Assembly (NCBI RefSeq): GCF_020037125.1
Contig: NZ_JAIQDG010000023.1
Span: 62,001-126,000, forward strand
Direction of reading: 5' to 3'
Length of the DNA stretch: 64,000 nt
From: Myxococcus sp. RHSTA-1-4
GTDB lineage: Bacteria; Myxococcota; Myxococcia; Myxococcales; Myxococcaceae
Made by a program: the position numbers and the translations under genes. The notes under the pieces are model-generated. The model made no database searches, was not told where the DNA came from, and was given only the letters and a program-made list of their open reading frames with translations. Positions 17,229-26,142 of the stretch are shown piece by piece (positions within the stretch are counted from its first letter, which is position 1; the number at the start of each line of letters is the position of its first letter).

Positions 17229-18413
17229 ATGAAGCTGTCCCGCAGAGGAGTGATTCAGGGAGCGGCCGCGCTTGGCTCGCTCTGGGCCATGGGCTGTGCC
17301 ACGTCCGGCAAGTCCGGCAATGGTAGCGCCACCGGCTCCGAGGCCGAGGCCGCGAAGCTGCCGCCCCCGGGCAAGCCGCAGAACATCCTCATCCTGGGAG
17401 GCACCAGCTTCCTGGGCCCGGCGCTGGTGGAGTTCGCGCGCTCGCGCGGCCACACGCTGACGCTCTTCAACCGCGGGAAGACGAACCCCGGCCTCTTCCC
17501 CGACGTGGAGAAGCTGCAGGGCAACCGCGACCCGAACAAGGACAACGGCCTGAAGGCGCTGGAGGGCCGCAAGTGGGACGCGGTGGTGGACACCTCCGGC
17601 TATGTGCCCCGCATGGTGAAGGCCTCCGCGGAGCTGCTGGCGCCCAACACGGACCACTACGTCTTCGTCTCCTCCATCTCCGTCTACAAGGACCTGTCCA
17701 AGCCCGGCATCACCGAGTCGTCGCCGGTGGCCACGGTGGAGGACGAGACGACGGAGAAGGTGATGGAGCACTACGGCGCGCTGAAGGCGCTGTGTGAGAA
17801 GGCGGCGGAGACGGCCATGCCCGGCCGCGTCCTCAACGTGCGCCCCGGCCTCATCGTCGGGCCGGACGACCCGTCGGACCGCTTCACCTACTGGCCGGTG
17901 CGCGTGGCGCGCGGTGGCGAGGTGCTCGCGCCGGGGGACGGGCAGGACCCCATCCAGTTCATCGACGCGAGGGATTTGGCGCGGTTCATCATTCTCAACC
18001 TCGAGCGCCGCACCACGGGTGTCTACAACGCCACGGGCCCCAACCAGCCCGTGCTGATGAAGGACTTCCTGGAGCTGAACAAGCAGGTCATCGGAAGCGA
18101 CGCGCGCTTCACGTGGGCGGACGTCGAGTTCCTGAAGAAGCAGAAGGTGGAGCCGTGGACGGACATGCCGGCGTGGATGCCGCGCACCGGTGAGGAGGGC
18201 GGGCTGGGGCAGGTGAACATCGACAAGGCGCTGGCCGCGGGGCTTGCCTTCCGCCCGGCGGCGGACACCCTCCGCGACACGCTGGCGTGGTTCAAGACGC
18301 TGCCGCCCGAGCGCCAGGCGAAGCTGGATGCCGGCATCGCCGCGGAGCGGGAGAAGGAAGTGCTCGCCGCGTGGCACCAGGAGAAGCAGCAGGGCACCGC
18401 GAAGGCGGAGTGA
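17229..18413 (+). CDS. Tat-exported lipoprotein of the NAD-dependent epimerase/dehydratase (SDR) family
   Basis: 394 residues from ATG 17229 with AGGAGGAAA just upstream. The N-terminus, MKLSRRGVIQGAAALGSLWA, is a twin-arginine signal and is followed by a lipobox (AMGC). After a short linker, an extended SDR fold begins: ILILGGTSFLGP (the NAD-binding glycine motif at about residue 55), VVDTSGYVP, FVSSISVYKD, YGALK (the Tyr-x-x-x-Lys catalytic pair) and LNVRPGLIVGPDDPSDR. The family dehydrates, epimerises or reduces sugar nucleotides with NAD(P). Export through Tat would suit folding with cofactor in the cytoplasm. An extracytoplasmic, lipid-anchored SDR is unusual. The substrate is unknown. 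Confidence 0.85.
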   Translation: MKLSRRGVIQGAAALGSLWAMGCATSGKSGNGSATGSEAEAAKLPPPGKPQNILILGGTSFLGPALVEFARSRGHTLTLFNRGKTNPGLFPDVEKLQGNRDPNKDNGLKALEGRKWDAVVDTSGYVPRMVKASAELLAPNTDHYVFVSSISVYKDLSKPGITESSPVATVEDETTEKVMEHYGALKALCEKAAETAMPGRVLNVRPGLIVGPDDPSDRFTYWPVRVARGGEVLAPGDGQDPIQFIDARDLARFIILNLERRTTGVYNATGPNQPVLMKDFLELNKQVIGSDARFTWADVEFLKKQKVEPWTDMPAWMPRTGEEGGLGQVNIDKALAAGLAFRPAADTLRDTLAWFKTLPPERQAKLDAGIAAEREKEVLAAWHQEKQQGTAKAE

Positions 18414-18444
18414 GTCTGCCCGGGCGCGGATGACGTTGTCGGGC

Positions 18445-18468
18445 GGGAGGAGGCCGCACGCTCCTCCC
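18445..18468 (+). terminator. Hairpin after the exported epimerase gene
   Basis: GGGAGGAG (18445-18452) pairs perfectly with CTCCTCCC (18461-18468) around an 8-base loop, about 30 bp past the stop codon. A second stem, CCTGCCC/GGGCAGG (18486-18511), follows. There is no T-run. Confidence 0.5.
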
Positions 18469-18576
18469 TCCCACGCTTCACCCCACCTGCCCTTGCACTC
18501 GAGCGGGCAGGTTGGCAGGAGGAGGGAGCGGCACGGCGCCTCCTCCGTGGCCCCCCGTCGCCGCGAGGGAGCGACG

Positions 18577-20067
18577 ATGACGTCCAAGATGAAGAGCCCC
18601 ACCCCTCTGCCCGGAGCGCGCCGCGCGGCCGTGCTGCTGGCCCTGGCCCTGGCGCTGGCGGCCTGTGGTGGCAAGGAGGTGAAGCCCGGCGGTCCTGGAG
18701 GCACCAGCGACTGTGCCCCGCTCCAGCTGGAGCGCGGCGTGGAGCTCGACGGCTTCCGCGTGGACCGCTTCACGTGGCGCGACACGCACTGCCGCCCGCG
18801 CTCGGCCTCCCTGGTGCGCAACGATGCCGCGGACCCCGCCGGTTGGAACGGCGGCTACCTGCGCCGCTACACCTACGAGGCGCAGGGCACGCAGCGCACC
18901 TGCGATGGCGCCGAGGCCGGCATCCCCGGCTGGGGCATGGTGGTGTGCCACGTCCACAACGGCGCCTCCTGGGGCAACTGGACGAAGGACGTGCGAGGCA
19001 CCTGGCGCACCGTCTTCGCGGGCCGCCACCACGCGCTGCACGAGTTCCGCTGGCCGCTCGTGCTCGAGGGCCATACCGTCAACGTGACGGTGCACTACCT
19101 CTTCGCCACCGGCCGCAGCCACCCGCTGTACGCGATTACGCATGACGCCTCGGGCATCCCGGCGGATGCGCTCAGCGCCGACGTGCGCTCGCCCTACGGG
19201 GACCTGCTCTTCGACGGCAACGCCAACGCCGAAATCGCCGGCCTGGGCTGGGGAGACCGCTACCGCTTCGTGACGCTGTCCTCCCCGGTGACGATGGCGA
19301 GCGGCTGGGACTACCGCGAGGCCAACGTCGTCCCCTACACCCGCATGTGGACGGCGTCGCCGGACGCGGAGATGGGCGTGGTGCAGACGCAGACGTGGGC
19401 ACGCAAGCCCGCGGGCGGCTACTGGTCCTATTCGAGCTGGGGCCAGCGCGACGCGGACGGCCCCATGCCCCAGGACTGGAACTGGACGTACCAGCTCAAC
19501 CAGTACGAGCTGCCTGGCACCACCCGCTCGCACCGGCTGGCCTGGGGCAGCAACTACGGCGCGGTGGGACAGCGGCAGTACCCCCGCTACGGCGACGACG
19601 CCAACCTCTCCGGCTACCCGTACCAGAGCTACTCCGTGTTCATGGTGCTGGACCCGCACGGCGAGGACCCGGTGCTGAAGCAGGCGGCGGAGGTGGCGGC
19701 CTGGGAGGGTGTGCGGCTGACGGCCACCGAGGGCACCGTGAGCACCCGGGGCCCCGGCGGCGTGGGGCGCGACGACGCCGTCTCGTACGACGTGCCCGGC
19801 TACAACCCCGTGTACGCGACGTGGGAGGCCCAGGCCGCGTCCAACCGCGCGACGCTGCGCTTCGAGGCCGGCACCCGCACGCTCACCCACCCGGTGGTGG
19901 TGCTCCGCGGCTACACCGCCTCGGCGCCCCCCTCTCAAGTCTCACTGGACGGGCAGCCCCTCACGGCGGACGCGGACTACTTCGCCTCGGTGGACGAGGC
20001 CGGTGACGCACTGTGGCTGACCGTGGGCCGCGAGCTGACCGGCACCGTGACGCTGCGGGTGGAGTAG
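18577..20067 (+). CDS. Hypothetical lipoprotein, aromatic-rich
   Basis: 496 residues. ATG 18577 was chosen because GAGGGA lies at the right distance and it gives a clear signal peptide with lipobox LAAC (Cys30). The mature protein is rich in Trp, Tyr and Gly (GWNGGYLRRYTYEAQG, GYWSYSSWGQRDADG, DWNWTYQLNQYELPG). A C-terminal beta-rich stretch ends TVGRELTGTVTLRVE and may be a small beta-sandwich. The pattern resembles carbohydrate-active or carbohydrate-binding surface proteins, but I recognise no family or catalytic motif. It lies 163 bp behind the epimerase-like gene, beyond hairpins, so it is probably a separate unit. Confidence 0.65.
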   Translation: MTSKMKSPTPLPGARRAAVLLALALALAACGGKEVKPGGPGGTSDCAPLQLERGVELDGFRVDRFTWRDTHCRPRSASLVRNDAADPAGWNGGYLRRYTYEAQGTQRTCDGAEAGIPGWGMVVCHVHNGASWGNWTKDVRGTWRTVFAGRHHALHEFRWPLVLEGHTVNVTVHYLFATGRSHPLYAITHDASGIPADALSADVRSPYGDLLFDGNANAEIAGLGWGDRYRFVTLSSPVTMASGWDYREANVVPYTRMWTASPDAEMGVVQTQTWARKPAGGYWSYSSWGQRDADGPMPQDWNWTYQLNQYELPGTTRSHRLAWGSNYGAVGQRQYPRYGDDANLSGYPYQSYSVFMVLDPHGEDPVLKQAAEVAAWEGVRLTATEGTVSTRGPGGVGRDDAVSYDVPGYNPVYATWEAQAASNRATLRFEAGTRTLTHPVVVLRGYTASAPPSQVSLDGQPLTADADYFASVDEAGDALWLTVGRELTGTVTLRVE

Positions 20068-20291
20068 GGCACCGGCGTACTCCGGCGCCACGGCCCACGG
20101 GGCCCGGCGCCGGTCCGTGGATCACCGCCGAGCCCGCAAAAGCAACGGGGGATGCCCCGATGGACTCGGAGCACCCCCCGGAAATGACCCATTTCTCGGG
20201 CTCGCTCTCCCCCTCTGGCGAGCGTGACCCCGGGTCCCCCTTCCGCAGACGGCACCGCCCCCGCGGCGCCGCCCTCCTACCCGCCCCTGAG

Positions 20292-20325
20292 GTTTCCGGA
20301 GGGCCTTGGACCCCTCCAGAGAAAC
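20292..20325. terminator. Imperfect hairpin, possible bidirectional terminator
   Basis: GGAGGG (20298-20303) pairs with CCCTCC (20312-20317), and GTTTC/GAAAC extend the stem outside a small internal loop. It lies between the end of the rightward lipoprotein gene and the end of the leftward ORF at 20358. Confidence 0.4.
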
Positions 20326-20357
20326 ATCCTCGAAAACGTGGCACCCCCCGGTGCCTG

Positions 20358-20798
20358 CTACGGCCCCACCCGGTACGTGTCCGGCACCCCCAGCGCCGGC
20401 ACGCGGGTGAGCCGCGGCTCCCCCTTGTCGACCCTGGACGACTCCCAGGGCACCGCGGGGCGCGAGAGCGCCCGCAGCCGTGCCAACGTCTGGGCCCGTC
20501 CGAAGGTCTGCGGGCGCATGGATGCCACCCGCGTTACGTCCTGCATCACTTCACGGAGTGACTCCGTGACGGTCGACTTCGCCAGGACCGACAGCTGCGT
20601 CCGCTTCGCCCCCGCGAAGATGGCCAGCTCCGGTACAGCGACTCCCCCTGATTCCCCCTCGACCGCCTTTCGCCACTCCACCCAGGACTGACGTCCTGGT
20701 CTGTAGGTCGTGGCCCCTTTGTCTCCGCGCGACACACCGCCGTGCCTCGTGTTTCCCCCTGAAACCCTCTGGCTCGACTCATGCGCGACGTGTGACAT
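20358..20798 (-). CDS. Hypothetical short ORF, possibly a 5'-truncated remnant
   Basis: Up to 146 residues. From about residue 37 (QSWVEWRKAVEG) to the stop, codons show the strong third-position G/C of real genes here, and the protein is plausible: AVPELAIFAGAKRTQLSVLA, then an amphipathic helix and a basic C-terminus. The first 36 codons look non-coding, so either the true start is internal or the 5' part of an older gene has been lost. No family is recognised. The hairpin just beyond its end gives slight support. Confidence 0.3.
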   Translation of the reverse strand: MSHVAHESSQRVSGGNTRHGGVSRGDKGATTYRPGRQSWVEWRKAVEGESGGVAVPELAIFAGAKRTQLSVLAKSTVTESLREVMQDVTRVASMRPQTFGRAQTLARLRALSRPAVPWESSRVDKGEPRLTRVPALGVPDTYRVGP

Positions 20799-21207
20799 CT
20801 ACGTCCCCCTCCGCACTTCGCGTGCGGTTGCTTCCCCCCGTCGTCAGCCGCTGTTGGCGACTGGCAACGAGGGCATACTGGCCCAGGTGCCGGAATGAGT
20901 TTTCTTCTGCCGCGCCAAATGCTTGCGCGAAGGCGCCAGCGTGCGCGGGGCCGCCAGACAGGCGCGGGAGGCTCCTGCCTTCCTCCCGCCATCAACGCGA
21001 CCCACGGCATTGGGGACGCGCGGAGGCGGGTGTGACGCGCCCGTCAACGGATTTCCCCCGGCCGGCCGTGGAGCGGGCAGGCGTGACAGGTAGGGACAGG
21101 CGGGGCTCGGCCGTGTCAGCCTGACGCGATAGGTGAGGTGGTTCCGCCGCGCGCCAGGGGCTCTGCCCGTGGCGTGGGGGCGGAGCGGGCGGGAGGGGAC
21201 AGGCTTC

Positions 21208-24200
21208 ATGAGGTGGGATGAGATGGGCGAGTCGCCCCGCGAGGACAGGCTCGGGAGCAGGGACGGCGCGGCGGGCCGTGCCCCGGGGCGGGCGACCGTC
21301 CTGGCGGTGCTCGCGGAGAAGCCGGCCGTGGCGCGCGACATCGCCCGGGTGTTGGGCGCCACCGAGCGCGGCGACGGCTTCCTCCGGGGCAACGGCTACG
21401 TGGTGACGTGGGCCATCGGCCACCTGGTGGGGCTGGCGCAGCCGCACGAGATTCGCGCGGACTGGAAGAAGTGGAGCCGCGCGCTGCTGCCCATGCTGCC
21501 GGAGGCGTGGCCGCTCGTCGTCTCGAAGGAGACGCACTCCCAGTTCGAAGTGGTGAAGCGGGTGCTCAACGCGCCGGAGGTGTCCGCGGTGGTGTGCGCC
21601 ACGGACGCGGGCCGCGAGGGCGAGCTCATCTTCCGTTACATCTACGAGGCGGCCGGGTGCCGCAAGCCGGTGCGGCGGCTGTGGGTGTCCTCGCTGACGG
21701 AGCGGGCCATCCGGGATGGTTTCCAGAAGCTCGCGGACGGGCGCGACTACGAGCCGCTGGCCGCCGCCGCCATGGGGCGCAGCCGGGCGGACTGGCTGGT
21801 GGGGATGAACCTGTCGCGCCTGTACACGCTGGCGCACGGGGGCCACGGGGAGATGCTGAGCGTGGGCCGGGTACAGACGCCCACGCTGGCCATGCTGGTG
21901 GAGCGCGAGCTGGCCATCCGCGACTTCGTCCCCCGGGACTACCTGGAGGTGGTGGCCACCTTCGCGCCCCGCTCGAAGGCCGTGCCCGCGGGCGCGCGCT
22001 ACCAGGGCACGTGGTTCCGCTCGGGGCCGGACGGCAAGCCGGTGGTGAAGCCCGGGGACAGCCCTCGCGAGGCCCGGCGGCTGGACGCGGACGGCGTGGA
22101 GGCCCAGGCCATCATCGACCGCGTGCGGCGGGGGAGCGCGGTCATCGAGTCCCTGGAGGCGGAGGAGAAGCGGATGCCGCCTCCGCTCCTCTACGATTTG
22201 ACGGAGCTGCAGCGGCACGCCAACCGCCTCTACGGCTTCAGCGCGCAGCGCACGCTGGAGGTGGCGCAGGCGCTCTACGAGAAGCACAAGCTCTTGAGCT
22301 ATCCGCGCACCGCCAGCCGGCACCTGTCGCGCACGGTGGCGGACACGCTGCCGGAGGTGGTGAACGCCATCCGCTCGCCCTTCGAGGAGGACCTCGCGCC
22401 GGGCACGGGCTCGCGGCCGCTCGGCAAGCGCTACGTGGATGACGGGAAGGTGACGGACCACCACGCCATCATCCCCACGCCCACGTCGCCGCAAGGGGTG
22501 CGCCTGTCGCCGGACGAGCAGCGCATCTACGACCTGGTGTGCCGGCGGCTGCTCCAGGCGTGGCATGAGGACCACGTCTGGCGCGTCACGACGGTGATGA
22601 CGGCGGTGACGTCCGGCACGGCGGCGGCGCCGGTGGTGGACCGCTTCCAGAGCACCGGCACGCAGGTGGAGCGGGTGGGCTGGAAGGTGCTGGACATCGG
22701 CGGCGGACAGAAGGCGCCGCGCCCGAAGGCGGAGGGGAAGAAGGGCGAGGACGAGGAGCGCGAGCCGGAGGACGAGCCGCAGTCGCTGCCCACGGGGCTG
22801 GAGCGCGGGCAGCCGCAGACGGTGGAGGACGCGGAGGCGGTGAAGAAGCGTACGCGCCCGCCGCCGCGCTTCACGGACGCGTCGCTGCTGACGGCCATGG
22901 AGACCGCGGGCAAGGCGCTCGACGAGAAGGAGCTGGCGGACGCGATGCGCGAGACGGGCCTGGGCACACCGGCCACGCGCGCGGCCATCATCGAGGTGCT
23001 CCTGGACCGTGAGTACCTGCGGCGCCGGGGCAAGGTGATGGAGGCCACGGAGAAGGGCATCCACCTCATCCAGGTGGTGCACCCGCATGTGAAGTCACCG
23101 GCGATGACGGGGCAGTGGGAGGCGTGGCTCCAGCGGATTGAGCGCGGCGAGGGCCAGCTCGACGAGTTCCTCCGGGGCATCGAGAAGTACGTCATCGAGG
23201 TGGTGGGGCAGGGGCCGGCGGGGCCCGTCACTGCGCCGCCGCGCTCCTTCCAGGCGGGAGCGGGGGAGGGGGCTCAGGGGATGGCGCCCGCGCATGGCGC
23301 ACAGGCGTCGTCCCATGAAGGCTCATCACCTCGCGTGTCCGCGTACGGTGCGCAGCCGCCCTTCGCGCCCGTGCCTGGAGCACAGCGCTCCCCCTACGAC
23401 GCGCCCTCGCTCCGCGCGCCCGCGTATGACGGTGGCAACGGAGGGCCGCGCCGCTCCTCCGCCAACGCCTTCGCGGACGCGGTGGTGATGTCTCCGGGCC
23501 GCGCCGGTAATCCCAGGGCCACCAATTCCGAGGCTCCTCCTGCTTACGGCTCCGTCCCACCGTCCCACGGCCGGGCCAACCCGGAACCCTCGGGCGCGGG
23601 AGCGCCGCGGAGCTCCTCATGGAACGCGGGAGGACCGGACCGTGCCTCCTCGCGAGGCGCGGGGCGGAGCGCCGTCTCCCCAGCCGCCGGACAGCGGCCG
23701 GAGCGGGTGCCTCGCGCGCCCACGCCGCCGGACCAGCTCCGGGGGCTGTTGAAGGAGGCCTTCGGCTTCTCCGAATTCCGGCCGTACCAGGAGGCCGTCT
23801 GCCGCGCGGCCACGGCGGGCGAGGACCTGCTGCTGGTGATGCCTACAGGCGCGGGCAAGTCGCTCTGCTACCAGCTCCCGGGCCTGGCGCGCGCGGGCAC
23901 GACGCTCGTGGTCAGCCCGCTCATCGCGCTCATGGAGGACCAGGTCCTGCGGCTCCAGTCGCTCGGCTTCGCGGCGGACCGCATCCACTCCGGGCGCGAC
24001 AGGGCCACCTCGCGGCAGGTGTGCGCGGACTACCTCGAGGGCCGGCTGGACTTCCTCTTCATCGCCCCCGAGCGGCTCGGCGTGCCCGGCTTCGTGGAGT
24101 TCCTCGCGCGCCGCACCCCCGCGCTCATCGCCATCGACGAGGCGCACTGCATCTCCCAGTGGGGCCATGACTTCCGCCCGGACTACCGGCTGCTCGGCGC

Positions 24201-25917
24201 GCGGCTGCCGCTGCTGCGCCCCGCTCCCGTGGTGGCCCTCACCGCCACCGCCACGCCGGACGTGCAGCGGGACATCGTCCAGCAGCTCGGGCTGCAAGGG
24301 CCCGGCGGCCGGGCGCGCACCTTCATCCACGGCTTCCGTCGCACCAACATCGCCATCGAGGTCCGCGAGCTGAACCCCGGCGCGCGCGGCGACGCCATCC
24401 ACTCCCTCCTCCAGGACGAGGAGAACCGGCCGGCCATCGTCTACGCGGCCACGCGCAAGCACGCCGAGCAGCTCGCGGACATGCTCGCGGGCGACTTCCC
24501 CTGCGCCGCGTACCACGCGGGCCTCCAGCCCGCGGAGCGGGACAGGGTGCAGGCCGAGTTCCTGAAGGGCGCGCTGGAGGTCATCGTCGCCACCACCGCG
24601 TTCGGCATGGGCATCGACAAGGCGGACGTGCGCACCGTCATCCACGCCGCGCTGCCCGCGAGCCTGGAGGGCTACTACCAGGAGCTGGGCCGCGCGGGCC
24701 GCGACGGGAAGCCCTCGCGCGCGGTGCTGCTGCACTCGTACATCGACCGGCGCACGCACGAGTTCTTCCACCGCCGCGACTACCCCGAGCCCCACGTGCT
24801 GGAGCGGCTGTTCCAGTCCACGGGGACGCAGTTGGAGCCGAAGGTGGTGCTCCAGGGCCGCGTGCGCGGGGACCCGGAGGTGTTCGACAAGGCGCTGGAG
24901 CAGTTGTGGATTCACGGCGGCGTGGTGATGACGCCGGAGGAGACGGTGGCGCGCGGGCGGCCGGGGTGGATGGCCTCGTACGCCTCGCAGCGCGAGCGCA
25001 AGCTGCTGCACCTGGAGCAGATGGGGCGCTACGCGGAGGCGCACGGCTGCCGCATGAAGCAGCTGGTGTCGCACTTCGGTGACACGCAGGACTCCGGCGA
25101 GCCCTGTGGCCTGTGTGACGTCTGCGCGCCGGAGTCCTGCGCCACGCTGCGCTTCGCCGAGCCCACCTCCGCGGAGCGGCACTGGCTGGAGCGCATCCTG
25201 GAGTCGCTGCGCGAGCGCGACGGGCAGGCCATGGGCCGGCTCCACCGCGAGCTGTTCGGCGAGTCCCTGCCGCGCCGGGACTTCGAGCGGCTCGCGGGCG
25301 GCCTGGTGCGCGCGGGGCTGGCGCGGCTGGACGAGGACTCGTTCGACAAGGACGGCCAGGTCATCACCTTCCAGCGCATCTCCCTGACGCCGGAGGGCCA
25401 GCGCACGCGCGAGGTGGACCCGAAGCAGGTGGTGCTCCCGCTGCCGCTGGAGAAGGCCCCCAAGCGCAAGAAGGCGTCGAAGCGCCCGGCTCGCAAGCGG
25501 GCTCCCCGCTCGGGCGGAGGCGCGGGCGCCGCGCAGTGGCGCGCGAGTGCCCCGGAGGAGTCCGGGGGCGGCCGGTCCTCCTGGAATGCGTCCCGGGAGC
25601 GGAGCGCGTCCCGCGGTGGACGCTCGGACGTGGAGTACGACGAGCCGGCCCCCAGCTCGCGGCGGGGACGGCGCGCGGTGACGGGCGGCGCGGAGGCGTC
25701 GCCTGCGCTGGTGGAGGCGCTCAAGGCCTGGCGGCTCGCGGAGGCGCGCAAGCGCAAGGTGCCCGCGTTCCGCATCCTCACGGACAAGGTGTTGGACGCC
25801 ATCGCCATGGCCCGGCCGGAGAACGGCCGGGAGTTGATGGCCATCCACGGCGTCGGTCCCGCCCTCACCGAGCGCTACGGCGCGCAGATTCTCTCCCTCG
25901 TCTCGCGCCGGGGTTGA
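21208..25917 (+). CDS. DNA topoisomerase III - RecQ helicase - HRDC fusion
   Basis: A 1569-residue protein from ATG 21208 (GGGAGGGG about 8 bp upstream); GTG 21133 is possible but has no ribosome site. Residues about 30-670 are a type IA topoisomerase: Toprim AEKPAVARDIA and ATDAGREGELIFRY, SVGRVQTPTLAMLV, and catalytic Tyr365 in LLSYPRTASRH. A Ser/Pro/Ala/Gly-rich linker (about 674-835) leads to RecQ: Walker A TGAGKS with Lys884, DEAH 977-980 in DEAHCISQWGHDFRPDY, FGMGIDKADVR and QELGRAGRDG. A zinc site has Cys1281, 1300, 1303 and 1306, the RecQ spacing. A basic linker precedes a C-terminal HRDC domain (about 1498-1565). Together these could migrate, unwind and decatenate joined DNA molecules, like the Sgs1/BLM-Top3 pair. 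Flanked by a sparse region and a terminator, it is its own unit. Confidence 0.93.
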   Translation: MRWDEMGESPREDRLGSRDGAAGRAPGRATVLAVLAEKPAVARDIARVLGATERGDGFLRGNGYVVTWAIGHLVGLAQPHEIRADWKKWSRALLPMLPEAWPLVVSKETHSQFEVVKRVLNAPEVSAVVCATDAGREGELIFRYIYEAAGCRKPVRRLWVSSLTERAIRDGFQKLADGRDYEPLAAAAMGRSRADWLVGMNLSRLYTLAHGGHGEMLSVGRVQTPTLAMLVERELAIRDFVPRDYLEVVATFAPRSKAVPAGARYQGTWFRSGPDGKPVVKPGDSPREARRLDADGVEAQAIIDRVRRGSAVIESLEAEEKRMPPPLLYDLTELQRHANRLYGFSAQRTLEVAQALYEKHKLLSYPRTASRHLSRTVADTLPEVVNAIRSPFEEDLAPGTGSRPLGKRYVDDGKVTDHHAIIPTPTSPQGVRLSPDEQRIYDLVCRRLLQAWHEDHVWRVTTVMTAVTSGTAAAPVVDRFQSTGTQVERVGWKVLDIGGGQKAPRPKAEGKKGEDEEREPEDEPQSLPTGLERGQPQTVEDAEAVKKRTRPPPRFTDASLLTAMETAGKALDEKELADAMRETGLGTPATRAAIIEVLLDREYLRRRGKVMEATEKGIHLIQVVHPHVKSPAMTGQWEAWLQRIERGEGQLDEFLRGIEKYVIEVVGQGPAGPVTAPPRSFQAGAGEGAQGMAPAHGAQASSHEGSSPRVSAYGAQPPFAPVPGAQRSPYDAPSLRAPAYDGGNGGPRRSSANAFADAVVMSPGRAGNPRATNSEAPPAYGSVPPSHGRANPEPSGAGAPRSSSWNAGGPDRASSRGAGRSAVSPAAGQRPERVPRAPTPPDQLRGLLKEAFGFSEFRPYQEAVCRAATAGEDLLLVMPTGAGKSLCYQLPGLARAGTTLVVSPLIALMEDQVLRLQSLGFAADRIHSGRDRATSRQVCADYLEGRLDFLFIAPERLGVPGFVEFLARRTPALIAIDEAHCISQWGHDFRPDYRLLGARLPLLRPAPVVALTATATPDVQRDIVQQLGLQGPGGRARTFIHGFRRTNIAIEVRELNPGARGDAIHSLLQDEENRPAIVYAATRKHAEQLADMLAGDFPCAAYHAGLQPAERDRVQAEFLKGALEVIVATTAFGMGIDKADVRTVIHAALPASLEGYYQELGRAGRDGKPSRAVLLHSYIDRRTHEFFHRRDYPEPHVLERLFQSTGTQLEPKVVLQGRVRGDPEVFDKALEQLWIHGGVVMTPEETVARGRPGWMASYASQRERKLLHLEQMGRYAEAHGCRMKQLVSHFGDTQDSGEPCGLCDVCAPESCATLRFAEPTSAERHWLERILESLRERDGQAMGRLHRELFGESLPRRDFERLAGGLVRAGLARLDEDSFDKDGQVITFQRISLTPEGQRTREVDPKQVVLPLPLEKAPKRKKASKRPARKRAPRSGGGAGAAQWRASAPEESGGGRSSWNASRERSASRGGRSDVEYDEPAPSSRRGRRAVTGGAEASPALVEALKAWRLAEARKRKVPAFRILTDKVLDAIAMARPENGRELMAIHGVGPALTERYGAQILSLVSRRG

Positions 25918-26070
25918 GGCGCTGGTCGTGCCCGGCTCCCCTGTCGGGGGCCGAAGAACGGGGGCAGAGCACCGCCAGCCGCTTCGTCATCGGCCCCCGG
26001 CGCTCCCGTCCGCACTCGGCTTGTCGGCTGGGGAGCTGAACTCCTGCGCGAAGGGGAGGGAAGCTCCCAC

Positions 26071-26104
26071 GCCTCCCTGCCCTGAGGTTCTCGGGCAGGG
26101 AGGC
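26071..26104. terminator. Bidirectional terminator hairpin
   Basis: GCCTCCCTGCCC (26071-26082) pairs perfectly with GGGCAGGGAGGC (26093-26104) around a 10-base loop, in the 225-bp gap between two convergent genes (topoisomerase-helicase fusion and GH88 hydrolase). Confidence 0.75.
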
Positions 26105-26142
26105 GGGCCGGTGGCGGCGCAGCCCCCTGGGCCTCCGGCGGG

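Larger units (their letters stand above)
20068..21207. other. 1.1-kb sparse intergenic region
   Basis: The longest stretch without a secure gene. It holds a hairpin at 20292-20325 and one doubtful leftward ORF (20358-20798). The promoter of the topoisomerase-helicase gene should lie in 20800-21200, where the sequence is less GC-biased (for example 20885-20925). I see no tRNA, no sigma-54 site and no mobile-element ends. Confidence 0.5.

Noticed and set aside
15876-18821. A leftward 981-codon open frame
   Set aside because: It is antisense to the transporter and epimerase genes, rich in Arg, His and Gln, with no recognisable motif.
20068-21207. A tRNA, small RNA or mobile element in the longest gap
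   Set aside because: I found no T-arm-like sequence, no terminal inverted repeats and no transposase fragment; only one hairpin and a doubtful ORF.
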